Positions 7,611-15,571 of a DNA stretch of 64,000 nt are shown in pieces. Position numbers and translations under genes: made by a program. The notes beneath the pieces are model-generated. The model searched no databases, was not told where the DNA came from, and saw nothing but the letters and a program-made list of their open reading frames with translations. The stretch comes from Melioribacteraceae bacterium (GTDB lineage Bacteria > Bacteroidota > Ignavibacteria > Ignavibacteriales > Melioribacteraceae): NCBI GenBank assembly GCA_011525875.1, contig WYBN01000009.1, positions 124,001 to 188,000 of the forward strand, written 5' to 3'. Numbering within the stretch: position 1 is the stretch's first letter; every line of letters starts with the position of its first letter.

Positions 7611-9743
7611 TTAAATCATTATTTTTGTATCAGCGACAAAACAGCCCTTGCCATCTTCGAGAATGATTAACGGATTAATATCAAGTTCCTTAATCTGCGG
7701 GCAGTCTAATGCAAGCTGCGAAAGCCTGAATATACATTCTCTCAAAGAATTTATGTCTCTTTGCACTCTTCCTCTTGCGCCCGATAAAATCGCTGCCGCT
7801 TTTGTTTCGCCAATTAATTTTTCTACCGCTTTGTTATCGAGCGGCGCTATTCCGAAACTGACATCCTTGTAGATTTCCACAAATATTCCTCCCAAACCAA
7901 ACATGACCACCGCACCAAAAGTCGAATCGCGTTTTAACCCTAAAATTACTTCTTCGCCGGGCGGTATCATTTTTCTTATCAGCACTCCTTTAATACTGCA
8001 CTGTGGTTTAGCTTTCCGCACATTATCAACTATGCGGCTGTATGCTGCTTCGGCATCGTTTTTCGATTCAATATTTAATATCACTCCACCGACATCATAT
8101 TTATGAACAATATCCTCTGATATTATTTTCATAACAACAGGATAACCAAATTTTTCCGACAGACGAGCGGCTTCTTCACCTGATTGAACCAGTCCGCTTT
8201 TTAAAATTGGAAACTTGTAAGCCTCAAGAACTTTAGCTGCTTCCTCTTCCGGGAGATATTTTCTGCCGTTGCTTACTGCCTTATTCAGGATCGAATGTGC
8301 TTTTTCAATACTTACATCCCCATAAATTTTTAGCGGCTCTTGTTTTTGTTCAATCATTCTTTTGAATTGATAGGTTGAAGCAAAGGCAATGGGCATTGAT
8401 TCAGGCAGAATATAGTGCGGAATTTTATTTCTTTGAAGAATATCGATTCCTGCCGCCACATCGGTTTCCCCCATGAACGATGTGTATATAGGTTTCGAAA
8501 ACTGACTCGATATTCTGCTTATCTCGTGCGCAATGCTCTCAATTTCAGTCATTGACTGCGGCGTTAGTATTATGAAAACGCCATCAACATTATCGTCTTT
8601 AATTACACTTGAAATAGCAACGTTGTATCGGTCTGCCCTGGCATCTCCTATTACATCTACCGGATTATTAATATTCGCTGTTTTAGGTAAACTCTTTTTG
8701 AGTATTTCTGTTGTAGCGGGGTTAAACTTCGGTAATTCTAAACCGCATTTGATCGATGCATCTGTAGTTAGAACGCCAGGACCCCCAGCATTTGTTATTA
8801 TGGCAACTCTGTTTCCGGCTGGCAGCGGTTGATAGGTAAATGCTATTGCCTTATTAAACATCTCTTCTATATCATCGCAGCGAATAATACCTGCTTGTTT
8901 AAAAGCGGCATCACAAATCTCATCGCTTCCTGCCAGTGAGCCGGTATGAGATGCAGCTGCAGATGCGCCCGCCTTAGTCCTGCCTGATTTGATTGCAAGA
9001 ACCGGTTTCCCGGTTTCTTCTATTACCGTTTTGGCGGCTTTTACCAATGCAGATCCGTTACTGATTTCTTCGAGATATATGAGAATTACTTTTGTCTTAG
9101 GGTCGTCTTTTAGATAATATAGTAGGTCAATTTCACTGATATCTGCTTTATTTCCAATGCTTACAAATTTGGAAAATCCTATATGCTTTGCCCGCGCATA
9201 GTCAAGAACGGCAGTGCATAAAGCTCCGCTTTGTGAGATAAAAGCAATGTTACCTTCTTCAGGCATCTTTCTTGCAAATGATGCATCAAGATTAACAGCC
9301 GGGTCTGTATTAATTACGCCAAGACAATTAGGCCCGATAAACGACATCCCATATTTGCGCGCAATAGCTTTAATTTGTTCTTCCCTTTCAACTCCTTGTC
9401 CGCCTACTTCCTTAAAACCTGCCGAAATAATTATTGCCCCCTTGATTCCTTTCTGCCCGCATTGTTCTATAGCCATGTGCATTACTGAACTTGGATATAC
9501 AATTACCGCAACATCTACCGGATCTTCAATATCTACAACGTATTTATATGTCTTTATAGAAGAGATGTGTTTTTCACGTGGATTAACCGGGTAGACAACC
9601 CCTTTGTATTCAGCTTTAAGTATGTTTGTAAGAATATCACTCGGAACAGTGCCTTTAACTTTGTTTGCACCAAGCACGGCAATAGAGGTCGGAGAAAATA
9701 TTCTTTCAATGTTTTTCATTTTATCGAAAACATGATTGTCCAT
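7611..9743 (-). CDS. ADP-forming acetate/acyl-CoA synthetase, fused alpha-beta subunits
   Basis: 710 residues combining both parts of NDP-forming acyl-CoA synthetases. Order: CoA-binding Rossmann domain (about 10-130, 'SIAVLGANKVKG', 'FIGPNCLGV'), succinyl-CoA ligase-like domain (~150-290, 'ISQSGALCTAVLDYA'), the phospho-histidine segment 'ASHTGSLAGSD' (~263-273), a second ligase-like region, and a C-terminal ATP-grasp domain (~490-705, 'GYPVVMKIIS', 'LGLKRDSTFGAVVMFGLGG'). The reaction is acyl-CoA + ADP + Pi to acid + CoA + ATP, a substrate-level energy-conserving step in fermenters, or the reverse. A GGAGG site precedes the ATG. It follows the acyl carrier protein gene by 20 bases. The acyl substrate is not evident; acetate is the default guess. 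Confidence 0.88.
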   Translation of the reverse strand: MDNHVFDKMKNIERIFSPTSIAVLGANKVKGTVPSDILTNILKAEYKGVVYPVNPREKHISSIKTYKYVVDIEDPVDVAVIVYPSSVMHMAIEQCGQKGIKGAIIISAGFKEVGGQGVEREEQIKAIARKYGMSFIGPNCLGVINTDPAVNLDASFARKMPEEGNIAFISQSGALCTAVLDYARAKHIGFSKFVSIGNKADISEIDLLYYLKDDPKTKVILIYLEEISNGSALVKAAKTVIEETGKPVLAIKSGRTKAGASAAASHTGSLAGSDEICDAAFKQAGIIRCDDIEEMFNKAIAFTYQPLPAGNRVAIITNAGGPGVLTTDASIKCGLELPKFNPATTEILKKSLPKTANINNPVDVIGDARADRYNVAISSVIKDDNVDGVFIILTPQSMTEIESIAHEISRISSQFSKPIYTSFMGETDVAAGIDILQRNKIPHYILPESMPIAFASTYQFKRMIEQKQEPLKIYGDVSIEKAHSILNKAVSNGRKYLPEEEAAKVLEAYKFPILKSGLVQSGEEAARLSEKFGYPVVMKIISEDIVHKYDVGGVILNIESKNDAEAAYSRIVDNVRKAKPQCSIKGVLIRKMIPPGEEVILGLKRDSTFGAVVMFGLGGIFVEIYKDVSFGIAPLDNKAVEKLIGETKAAAILSGARGRVQRDINSLRECIFRLSQLALDCPQIKELDINPLIILEDGKGCFVADTKIMI

Positions 9744-9763
9744 TAGTCCTCCGTAAAGGTATT

Positions 9764-10006
9764 TTAAGCTAAAAATTGAGATATGAATTTTACGGCATCA
9801 GAAACCGTCTGAACCTCTAATGCTTTATCTTCAGGCATTTCAATCTGAAATTCTTCTTCGAAGGCGGCTACCAATTCAATACTTTGAAGCGAATCAGCAC
9901 CCAGATCAAAAATAAAATTGGCATCCTCGGCAATATTTTCTTCATTAACTTTCAAAACATTAGCGATTACCTTTTTAACTCGGTTTTGTACTTCGTGGCT
10001 ATCCAT
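9764..10006 (-). CDS. acpP: Acyl carrier protein
   Basis: 80 residues with the canonical helical acidic sequence and the phosphopantetheine attachment site 'LGADSLQSIELV' (Ser39). It carries acyl chains as thioesters. It is not next to fab genes, as the main fatty-acid ACP usually is, but leads an operon with an ADP-forming acyl-CoA synthetase, nagB and a DUF4954 protein. It may therefore be the main ACP relocated or a dedicated carrier. It is transcribed divergently from gpmI across a 234-bp intergenic region holding promoter candidates for both strands. Confidence 0.92.
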   Translation of the reverse strand: MDSHEVQNRVKKVIANVLKVNEENIAEDANFIFDLGADSLQSIELVAAFEEEFQIEMPEDKALEVQTVSDAVKFISQFLA

Positions 10007-10059
10007 AAAATTCCTCTTGTTTTGTTTGATTTATTTTGTAGGATGTGAATGCGAGTCAT

Positions 10060-10091
10060 TAAAAGTATCGATTAATTTTCCGATACTGCAA
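10060..10091 (-). promoter_or_regulatory. Candidate promoter for the acpP operon
   Basis: On the minus strand: TTG (10091-10089), 21-bp spacer, TACTTTTA (10067-10060). This is one mismatch from the Bacteroidota TAnnTTTG -7 element. The predicted start of transcription is ~45 bases before the acpP ATG. Confidence 0.35.
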
Positions 10092-10175
10092 GTTAGGATT
10101 AATTTATATAAAATAAAAGACATCATTAACTTTTTATAAATTTTACCGTATTAACTATTCAGTCTGAGCTCTATT

Positions 10176-10206
10176 TTGCGAAGCCCTCCAACCTTCGGTA
10201 TATTTA
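10176..10206 (+). promoter_or_regulatory. Candidate promoter for gpmI
   Basis: TTG (10176-10178) preceded by two further Ts, an exact 20-bp spacer, then TATATTTA (10199-10206). The -7 element differs from TAnnTTTG in its last base only. The ATG follows at 10241 with a CGGAGA ribosome site. Confidence 0.45.
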
Positions 10207-10240
10207 CTAACAAAAAATTATTGAATAGTACGGAGATAAA

Positions 10241-11869
10241 ATGTCGTTGAAGTTGAATAGACTTGATAATTTTGAATCACGGAAAGGGCCTCTTTTGTTA
10301 ATAATTATGGATGGTATTGGAATTGGAAGACGTGATGAATCAGATGCAGTTTTCTTAGCCAAAACACCTAATCTCGACAAACTTCTGAACACACCGCTTG
10401 TCACTTATTTGAAAGCACATGGTCCTGCAGTCGGACTTCCGAGCGAGGATGATATGGGGAACAGCGAAGTTGGGCATAATGCCATTGGCGCAGGACGTGT
10501 GTTTGACCAGGGGGCAAAATTGGTTAATAAATCAATCGAAAGTGGGGAGATTTTCAATTCCGGAAACTGGAAACGAATCATCAAGCAGAGTAAAAATAAC
10601 GCGACCGTTCATTTTATAGGGCTTCTCTCCGATGGAAATGTTCATTCGCATATAGACCAATTATTTGCTATGATTAACAGGTGTGCGCAGGAAGAAGTCA
10701 AAAAAGTGAGGCTGCACATCTTAGTCGATGGTCGCGATGTAGGCGAAAGAACCGCCTTAAATTATATTGAACCGACTGAGGCATTGCTAAAAGAAATCTC
10801 TTCAGTAAAAGGATTTAATTACAAAATAGCTTCGGGCGGCGGCAGGATGATAACAACTATGGATAGATATGAAGCCGATTGGTCGATAGTAGAACGAGGC
10901 TGGAAAGCTCATGTTCTTGGACATGCGAGGCATTTCCGTTCCGCCTCTGAAGCAATTCAAACAATGTACGACGAGGAACCTAAAATAATTGATCAATATC
11001 TCGAATCTTTTGTTATTGTTGATCAAGATGATATACCTGTAGGAACTATCGAAGACGGCGATGCTGTTGTTTTTTTTAACTTTAGAGGCGACCGCGCAAT
11101 CGAACTCACGCGTGCTTTTGAGGAAAAAGATTTTAATAAATTTGATAGAGTCAGGGTTCCTGAAGTTTTCTATGCCGGAATGATGGAATACGACGGCGAT
11201 CTTCATATACCCCAAAATTATTTAGTCCAACCGCCTGCTATTGATAGGTCTGTCAGCCAGTATATTTGCGCCGAAGGAATTACTTCTTTTGCTCTTTCAG
11301 AAACGCAAAAATTCGGGCATGTAACTTATTTCTGGAACGGAAATAAATCCGGTTATATTAATAAGAATTTAGAAACATATATTGAAATAACTTCAGATAA
11401 AATTACTTTCGATAAGGCTCCGCGAATGAAAGCCGATGAAATCACAGACAAAACGATTGAACTCTTGCGGTCGGGTAAATTCAAATTTGGAAGAATAAAT
11501 TATCCCAACGGTGATATGGTTGGCCATACGGGTAATATGGAAGCAGCCATAACTGCTGTTGAAGCCGTTGACGAAAGCTTAGGTAAACTGTTACAGCTGA
11601 TAGATGAACTTGACGGAGTTGCAATCATTACCGCAGACCATGGCAATGCCGACGAAATGTTTAATATAAAAAATGGAAAAAAAGAAATTAAGACGGCGCA
11701 CACCCTTAATCCTGTTCCGTTTGTTATTTATGATCCGAATTATTCGGGCGAATATCGAATTGCAGATTTAGAGAAAAGGGGATTGACGAATATCGCCGGC
11801 ACAATTTTAAATCTTCTCGGTTACAAAAATGTTGAAGATTACGATCAGTCACTAATAGAATTTTTATAA
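10241..11869 (+). CDS. gpmI: 2,3-bisphosphoglycerate-independent phosphoglycerate mutase
   Basis: 542 residues, slightly longer than the usual ~510 because of an N-terminal extension before 'GPLLLIIMDGIGIG'. It interconverts 3- and 2-phosphoglycerate in glycolysis and gluconeogenesis. The alkaline-phosphatase-like metal sites are visible: 'IMDGIG' (Asp24), the phosphorylated serine in 'DDMGNSEVGHNAIG' (Ser75), 'LLSDGNVHSH', 'FFNFRGDRA' and 'ITADHGNADEM'. Its own promoter candidate lies at 10176-10206, and a stem-loop follows the stop codon, so it may be monocistronic. Confidence 0.96.
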   Translation: MSLKLNRLDNFESRKGPLLLIIMDGIGIGRRDESDAVFLAKTPNLDKLLNTPLVTYLKAHGPAVGLPSEDDMGNSEVGHNAIGAGRVFDQGAKLVNKSIESGEIFNSGNWKRIIKQSKNNATVHFIGLLSDGNVHSHIDQLFAMINRCAQEEVKKVRLHILVDGRDVGERTALNYIEPTEALLKEISSVKGFNYKIASGGGRMITTMDRYEADWSIVERGWKAHVLGHARHFRSASEAIQTMYDEEPKIIDQYLESFVIVDQDDIPVGTIEDGDAVVFFNFRGDRAIELTRAFEEKDFNKFDRVRVPEVFYAGMMEYDGDLHIPQNYLVQPPAIDRSVSQYICAEGITSFALSETQKFGHVTYFWNGNKSGYINKNLETYIEITSDKITFDKAPRMKADEITDKTIELLRSGKFKFGRINYPNGDMVGHTGNMEAAITAVEAVDESLGKLLQLIDELDGVAIITADHGNADEMFNIKNGKKEIKTAHTLNPVPFVIYDPNYSGEYRIADLEKRGLTNIAGTILNLLGYKNVEDYDQSLIEFL

Positions 11870-11874
11870 GAATC

Positions 11875-11916
11875 TTCCAGATAATTACACTTGATTTTTG
11901 TGTTCAATTTCTGGAA
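11875..11916 (+). terminator. Stem-loop after gpmI (weak terminator candidate)
   Basis: TTCCAGA (11875-11881) pairs with TCTGGAA (11910-11916); an inner ACAC/GTGT pair can extend the structure. It starts six bases after the gpmI stop and is followed by TTTAG, a short T run only. Confidence 0.35.
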
Positions 11917-11952
11917 TTTAGTTCAAAGATATACTAAAGAAATTCAGGAACT

Positions 11953-12984
11953 ATGATAAAGAAAACATTATTGATCTTTCTGGCGGTTTCTTCTTTTTCG
12001 ATTGGACAAACAGTCGGCAAATATGCGGGAGAATTTATGGCTATCGGCGTCGGAGGCAGAGCGCTTGCAATGGGCGGCGCACAAGTTGCTGCAGTTAATG
12101 ATGTAACTGCCGGCTACTGGAACCCTGCCGCTCTTGCATTAATAAATTACCCCCAGTTTGCTTTAATGCATGAAGAACATTTCGGGGATCTGGTAAATTA
12201 TAATTATGCCGCCATAGCAATTCCGTACGGCAACAACATGAGTTTAGGATTTAGTGTTATCAGGCTGAGTGTTGACGGAATTCCCGATACGCGCAATGCC
12301 TTGATTGACGTAAAGACCGGACAGGTAATTTTTGATATAAATAATCCCAACGCCAAAATTGATCCATCAAGAGTAAAAGAATTCAGCAATACGGATTGGG
12401 CTTTTTACGGAACTTTTGCCAAAAAGCAAAGCCAGGATTTCTTTTGGGGCGCAAATATCAAAATCATTAATAGATCCATTGCCGAATACAACGCTCTCGG
12501 TATTGGTTTCGATGTGGGAGCAGTTTATACGCCTTATAATGATCTTTCTCTTGGGGCTAATATAATGGATGTAACAACGACCCTTGTCTCGTGGAGTGAA
12601 GGAAGAAATGAACTCATTTCACCAACCATGAAAATAGGCGCTGCATACGGATTAAACTTTTTAGGCGGAAGATTTATGCCGGCTCTCGATTTTGATATTA
12701 GATTTGAGAATCGACAATTCGCTTCTAATTTTAACCTGGGGCCTCTTAGTTTTGATATGCATGCAGGTCTGGAATTTGACTATAAAAATATTTTCGCCGT
12801 TAGAGCTGGATATAATGATGTGAAGCAGTTCTCATTAGGCGCAGGAGTCATGCTGCCCAAGTTAACCATTGATTATTCATTTGCTCGTATGGCTGAATCG
12901 CAATTAGAAAGATTACCAGACTCACACAGAATTTCACTGATACTTACTCTCGACGACCCCGGCTACAGAAGGGAAGGACAATAA
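11953..12984 (+). CDS. PorV/PorQ-family outer-membrane beta-barrel protein
   Basis: 343 residues with a signal peptide (about 1-18, cut near SIGQT) and a beta-barrel rich in alternating hydrophobic strands. The family signature directly follows the signal: 'GEFMAIGVGGRALAMGGA', then 'VNDVTAGYWNPAAL'. PorV-family proteins are FadL-like barrels; PorV itself shuttles type IX secretion substrates to the surface attachment complex. The paralogue family is large in Ignavibacteria, so this copy may have another role. It precedes a lipoprotein gene by seven bases and probably forms an operon with it. The window contains a T9SS cargo protein (23292-27389), consistent with such a system in the organism. 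Confidence 0.75.
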   Translation: MIKKTLLIFLAVSSFSIGQTVGKYAGEFMAIGVGGRALAMGGAQVAAVNDVTAGYWNPAALALINYPQFALMHEEHFGDLVNYNYAAIAIPYGNNMSLGFSVIRLSVDGIPDTRNALIDVKTGQVIFDINNPNAKIDPSRVKEFSNTDWAFYGTFAKKQSQDFFWGANIKIINRSIAEYNALGIGFDVGAVYTPYNDLSLGANIMDVTTTLVSWSEGRNELISPTMKIGAAYGLNFLGGRFMPALDFDIRFENRQFASNFNLGPLSFDMHAGLEFDYKNIFAVRAGYNDVKQFSLGAGVMLPKLTIDYSFARMAESQLERLPDSHRISLILTLDDPGYRREGQ

Positions 12985-12991
12985 TCAGCTA

Positions 12992-13552
12992 ATGCAAAAA
13001 TTCTTTGGCGCAAGGAATTTTATTCTTCTCATTCATGCAATAATTTTTTGCTCATGCGCGCCTTCTAAAATTACATTGGACAGAAGCCTGCTTTCTGCCG
13101 GTGTTTCCGTTTCGCATATTACAAAATTAGAGGTAAATATACCCAAAGGCTGGTCTTCTCCAGAAGCCGATGATGAAAAGTTTATTGATGTGTGGCTGGT
13201 AAAAAATGATTACTCATCGTCAATCCAGTTCATTCCAATTCAAATTGAGGATGTCAAAATGGAAAGCGCTAAAGAATCCTATTTAGAAATGATTGCCGCC
13301 GATATGAAAGAACTTGCCAAATTACGGCACGGCGTAGAGTTAAAATTTACGCCGAACAAAAAGCTACAATTAAACAATAAACAGTTTCTCGTATTCAATG
13401 CAATTTCTTCTGAAAAACTAATAGAACGGATTGCGGTTTTCACTTATGGTAATCTGTTTTACCAATCTGTACTTTCGATTCACAACCAACAAGGTTTACA
13501 TTCGTTCGACCCGGAAATACTTCATAATTCTGTGCTTAGTTCCATAAAATAA
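12992..13552 (+). CDS. Predicted lipoprotein of unknown function
   Basis: 186 residues. The N-terminus is a hydrophobic signal ending in a lipobox-like 'IIFCSCAPS', so the mature protein would be lipidated at a cysteine near residue 24. The remainder is a mixed alpha/beta domain without a motif I recognise; the pattern 'ITKLEVNIPKGWSS...' followed by strands loosely resembles PsbP/DUF1795-like domains, which is only an impression. It follows the PorV-like gene by seven bases, which suggests a joint envelope function. Confidence 0.6.
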   Translation: MQKFFGARNFILLIHAIIFCSCAPSKITLDRSLLSAGVSVSHITKLEVNIPKGWSSPEADDEKFIDVWLVKNDYSSSIQFIPIQIEDVKMESAKESYLEMIAADMKELAKLRHGVELKFTPNKKLQLNNKQFLVFNAISSEKLIERIAVFTYGNLFYQSVLSIHNQQGLHSFDPEILHNSVLSSIK

Positions 13553-13676
13553 ATCACCGGCATTTGTTATCTTTTCATCAGAAGTTAATGTGTGCTGGGA
13601 AAAATATATTAAGTACTTTATTTACAGCAACTTTTTTAGTTTTAATGCATCTTTTAGTTTAGTGAAGAGGGAAAAA

Positions 13677-14213
13677 ATGGCGGAAACAGTGAAAGATATC
13701 GTCGAATTCACTTTGATATATAACCGCTATAAGGTAAAGTTATATAACTATGTGATGAAAATGATTGGAAACAAGCTTCTGACGGAGGATATTGTTCAAA
13801 ACGCATTTTTGAAATTCTTTGAACAGATGAATCAAATAAGGAAATTAGATAGTTCGCAATTCTGGTTATTTAAAACTGCTCGGAACGAAGTCTTTACTCA
13901 TTACCGGAAAAAGAGTTCTCATGTAGACGAATTCAACGTCCTCAGCACTTATGATACAGACGTTGTTTCGGATTTTGATATTGCGCTTGATTATGAGAAA
14001 AAAGAACTTAAAGAATTAATCAAAAATGCTTTAGATACTCTGCCTGTCGAGCAAAAAGATGTTTTGCTTTTGAAAGAATACGGTGATTTGAGCTATGAGG
14101 AGATAGCATCTCTTCTTAATATTGAAGACAAGCTGGTTAAAAGCAGATTGTACAATGCAAGACAAAAACTATTGAAAGTTACAGCTCTTAAAATGATCAG
14201 AGAGAATTATTGA
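13677..14213 (+). CDS. ECF-type RNA polymerase sigma-70 factor
   Basis: 178 residues starting at the ATG at 13677, which follows a GAAGAGGG ribosome site. An in-frame ATG at 13590 would add 29 residues that do not resemble the family. Region 2 is 'YNRYKVKLYNYVMKMIGN...AEDIVQNAFLKFFEQ'-like, running to 'RNEVFTHYRKK'; region 4 is 'TLPVEQKDVLLLKEYGDLSY' plus a helix-turn-helix 'EEIASLLNIEDKLVKSRLYNARQKL'-type segment. It is the first gene of a three-gene operon (sigma, anti-sigma-like, TonB-domain lipoprotein). The trigger may be an envelope signal, inferred from the partners. Confidence 0.9.
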   Translation: MAETVKDIVEFTLIYNRYKVKLYNYVMKMIGNKLLTEDIVQNAFLKFFEQMNQIRKLDSSQFWLFKTARNEVFTHYRKKSSHVDEFNVLSTYDTDVVSDFDIALDYEKKELKELIKNALDTLPVEQKDVLLLKEYGDLSYEEIASLLNIEDKLVKSRLYNARQKLLKVTALKMIRENY

Positions 14214-14222
14214 GGAAATAAA

Positions 14223-14690
14223 ATGAATACAGATCAAATAAAATTATTGATTGACAAATATTTTGACGGCGAGCTTGAGAAAAATCTTGAACCGCTTTTA
14301 TTTACAAGCCTTTCATCCGATGAAGAAGCCCGCGAGCACTTTTTGCATATGAATAGAACCAGGTTTGCGATTCATGAAAGCGACTCAGAATTTCCGCAGT
14401 CCTTAGAACAAAGAATACTCTATTCGATAGAGGGAGCCGCGCAACGGGAATTTGTTTTTATTCCACAAAAAAAACTTCCTTTGTTTTTTTCCTATTCGCT
14501 CGCAGTATTGCTCCTCATCGCGTCTTTATTCTTTTATTCACAAACTATAGAATACCGGCAGGATTTGAATTCAACAATGGTCAAAGTCCGCCAGCAGGAT
14601 AATCTAATTGAAATGCTGATGAACAGCCTTCCCGAAGCAGAAGTAATTAGAGAAAGAGATAACGAAATAATTATCAAAGCAAATATTTGA
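14223..14690 (+). CDS. Putative anti-sigma factor, single-pass membrane protein
   Basis: 155 residues: a cytoplasmic N-terminal region of ~85 residues containing 'LIDKYFDGEL', as in anti-sigma domains; one transmembrane helix (about 86-107); and a short periplasmic coiled-coil-like tail. The HxxxCxxC zinc motif of ZAS proteins is absent, so it would be a zinc-free type. It starts nine bases after the sigma factor stop, and such pairing is the main reason for the call. The gene downstream begins nine bases after its stop. Confidence 0.6.
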   Translation: MNTDQIKLLIDKYFDGELEKNLEPLLFTSLSSDEEAREHFLHMNRTRFAIHESDSEFPQSLEQRILYSIEGAAQREFVFIPQKKLPLFFSYSLAVLLLIASLFFYSQTIEYRQDLNSTMVKVRQQDNLIEMLMNSLPEAEVIRERDNEIIIKANI

Positions 14691-14698
14691 GGTGTGAA

Positions 14699-15436
14699 AT
14701 GAAAAGTAACTTTTTAATTGCCGTATTAATTACCGCATCATTTATAGGCTGTAAAGACAAAGAAATAGAAGTCATACCAAATTATGATGCCGAGTATGCA
14801 GATGTTAAAAGTTCTTCAGTCTACCGGGAAAATCCGCCGGATAAACTTACCGAAATTTATGAATCGATGAATCGGGCGGTCAAACCGGATGAAAATCGTG
14901 AGATTACTAAATATGTTATCTATTTAGGTGAGAGCGGAAGCGTTGATAAAGTAAAAATACAGCATGATAATATTTCGGATACGGATTTGAGCAACATCAA
15001 AATAATGGAGAAGCTCAAGTTCGAACCATTTATTATCGATAATAAACCTGCGAAAGTGCGGTTTGAAATTTATCTTTCGCCAAGTAAAGCTGACGAAAGC
15101 TCAGAATCTGAAAGTGTTTTTTTTGTAGCAGTAGAAGAGATGCCTGAACCTGTCGGCGGAATGGCAGCTATTCAGGCGAAGATAACCTACCCGGAGATAG
15201 CAAAACGTGCAGGGATTCAAGGGCGTGTTTTCATTAAAGCATTTATTGACGAGAACGGGAGTGTAATCCAGACTGAAGTAATTAGGGGCATAGGCGCAGG
15301 CTGCGATGAGGCTGCGATAGCAGCAATCAAACAAACTAAATTTAAACCCGGCATGCAGCGCGGCGAACGGGTTAAAGTTCAAGTTACCGTTCCAATTTTA
15401 TTTAAGTTGACAGAAGGACCCTTAAAAGAAAACTGA
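14699..15436 (+). CDS. Lipoprotein with C-terminal TonB domain and a second TonB-like repeat
   Basis: 245 residues from the ATG at 14699 (GAGGTG upstream). The signal ends in 'ASFIGC', predicting lipidation at Cys18, so there is no transmembrane helix of the kind that ties TonB to ExbBD. Residues ~148-236 are a clear TonB C-terminal domain ('YPEIAKRAGIQGRVFIKAFI', 'AIKQTKFKPG'). Residues ~68-126 resemble a degenerate copy of the same fold ('GSVDKVKIQHDN', 'KLKFEPFIIDNKPAKVRFEI'). A periplasm-facing lipoprotein could sense or scaffold rather than energise. It is the third gene of the ECF sigma operon and converges on a TonB-dependent receptor. Confidence 0.8.
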   Translation: MKSNFLIAVLITASFIGCKDKEIEVIPNYDAEYADVKSSSVYRENPPDKLTEIYESMNRAVKPDENREITKYVIYLGESGSVDKVKIQHDNISDTDLSNIKIMEKLKFEPFIIDNKPAKVRFEIYLSPSKADESSESESVFFVAVEEMPEPVGGMAAIQAKITYPEIAKRAGIQGRVFIKAFIDENGSVIQTEVIRGIGAGCDEAAIAAIKQTKFKPGMQRGERVKVQVTVPILFKLTEGPLKEN

Positions 15437-15571
15437 TACAGAAATATTTTCAAGCAAAAATCTTTAGCTCTAAACTTGAAAGCAGCTCCAAAATGCGGCA
15501 AGTAAAGTAATGCTGTCCGGAATAAATTTAATCATACAGCTTGCTTCGCTGGTTCAGTGAATATAGCTTCT

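Noticed and set aside
10802-11215. 137-residue reading frame antisense to gpmI
   Set aside because: gpmI is complete and conserved across this stretch; the antisense frame has no start context.
13590-13676. N-terminal extension of the ECF sigma factor from an earlier ATG
   Set aside because: The extra 29 residues are aromatic and non-conserved in type, and the clear ribosome site precedes the ATG at 13677.
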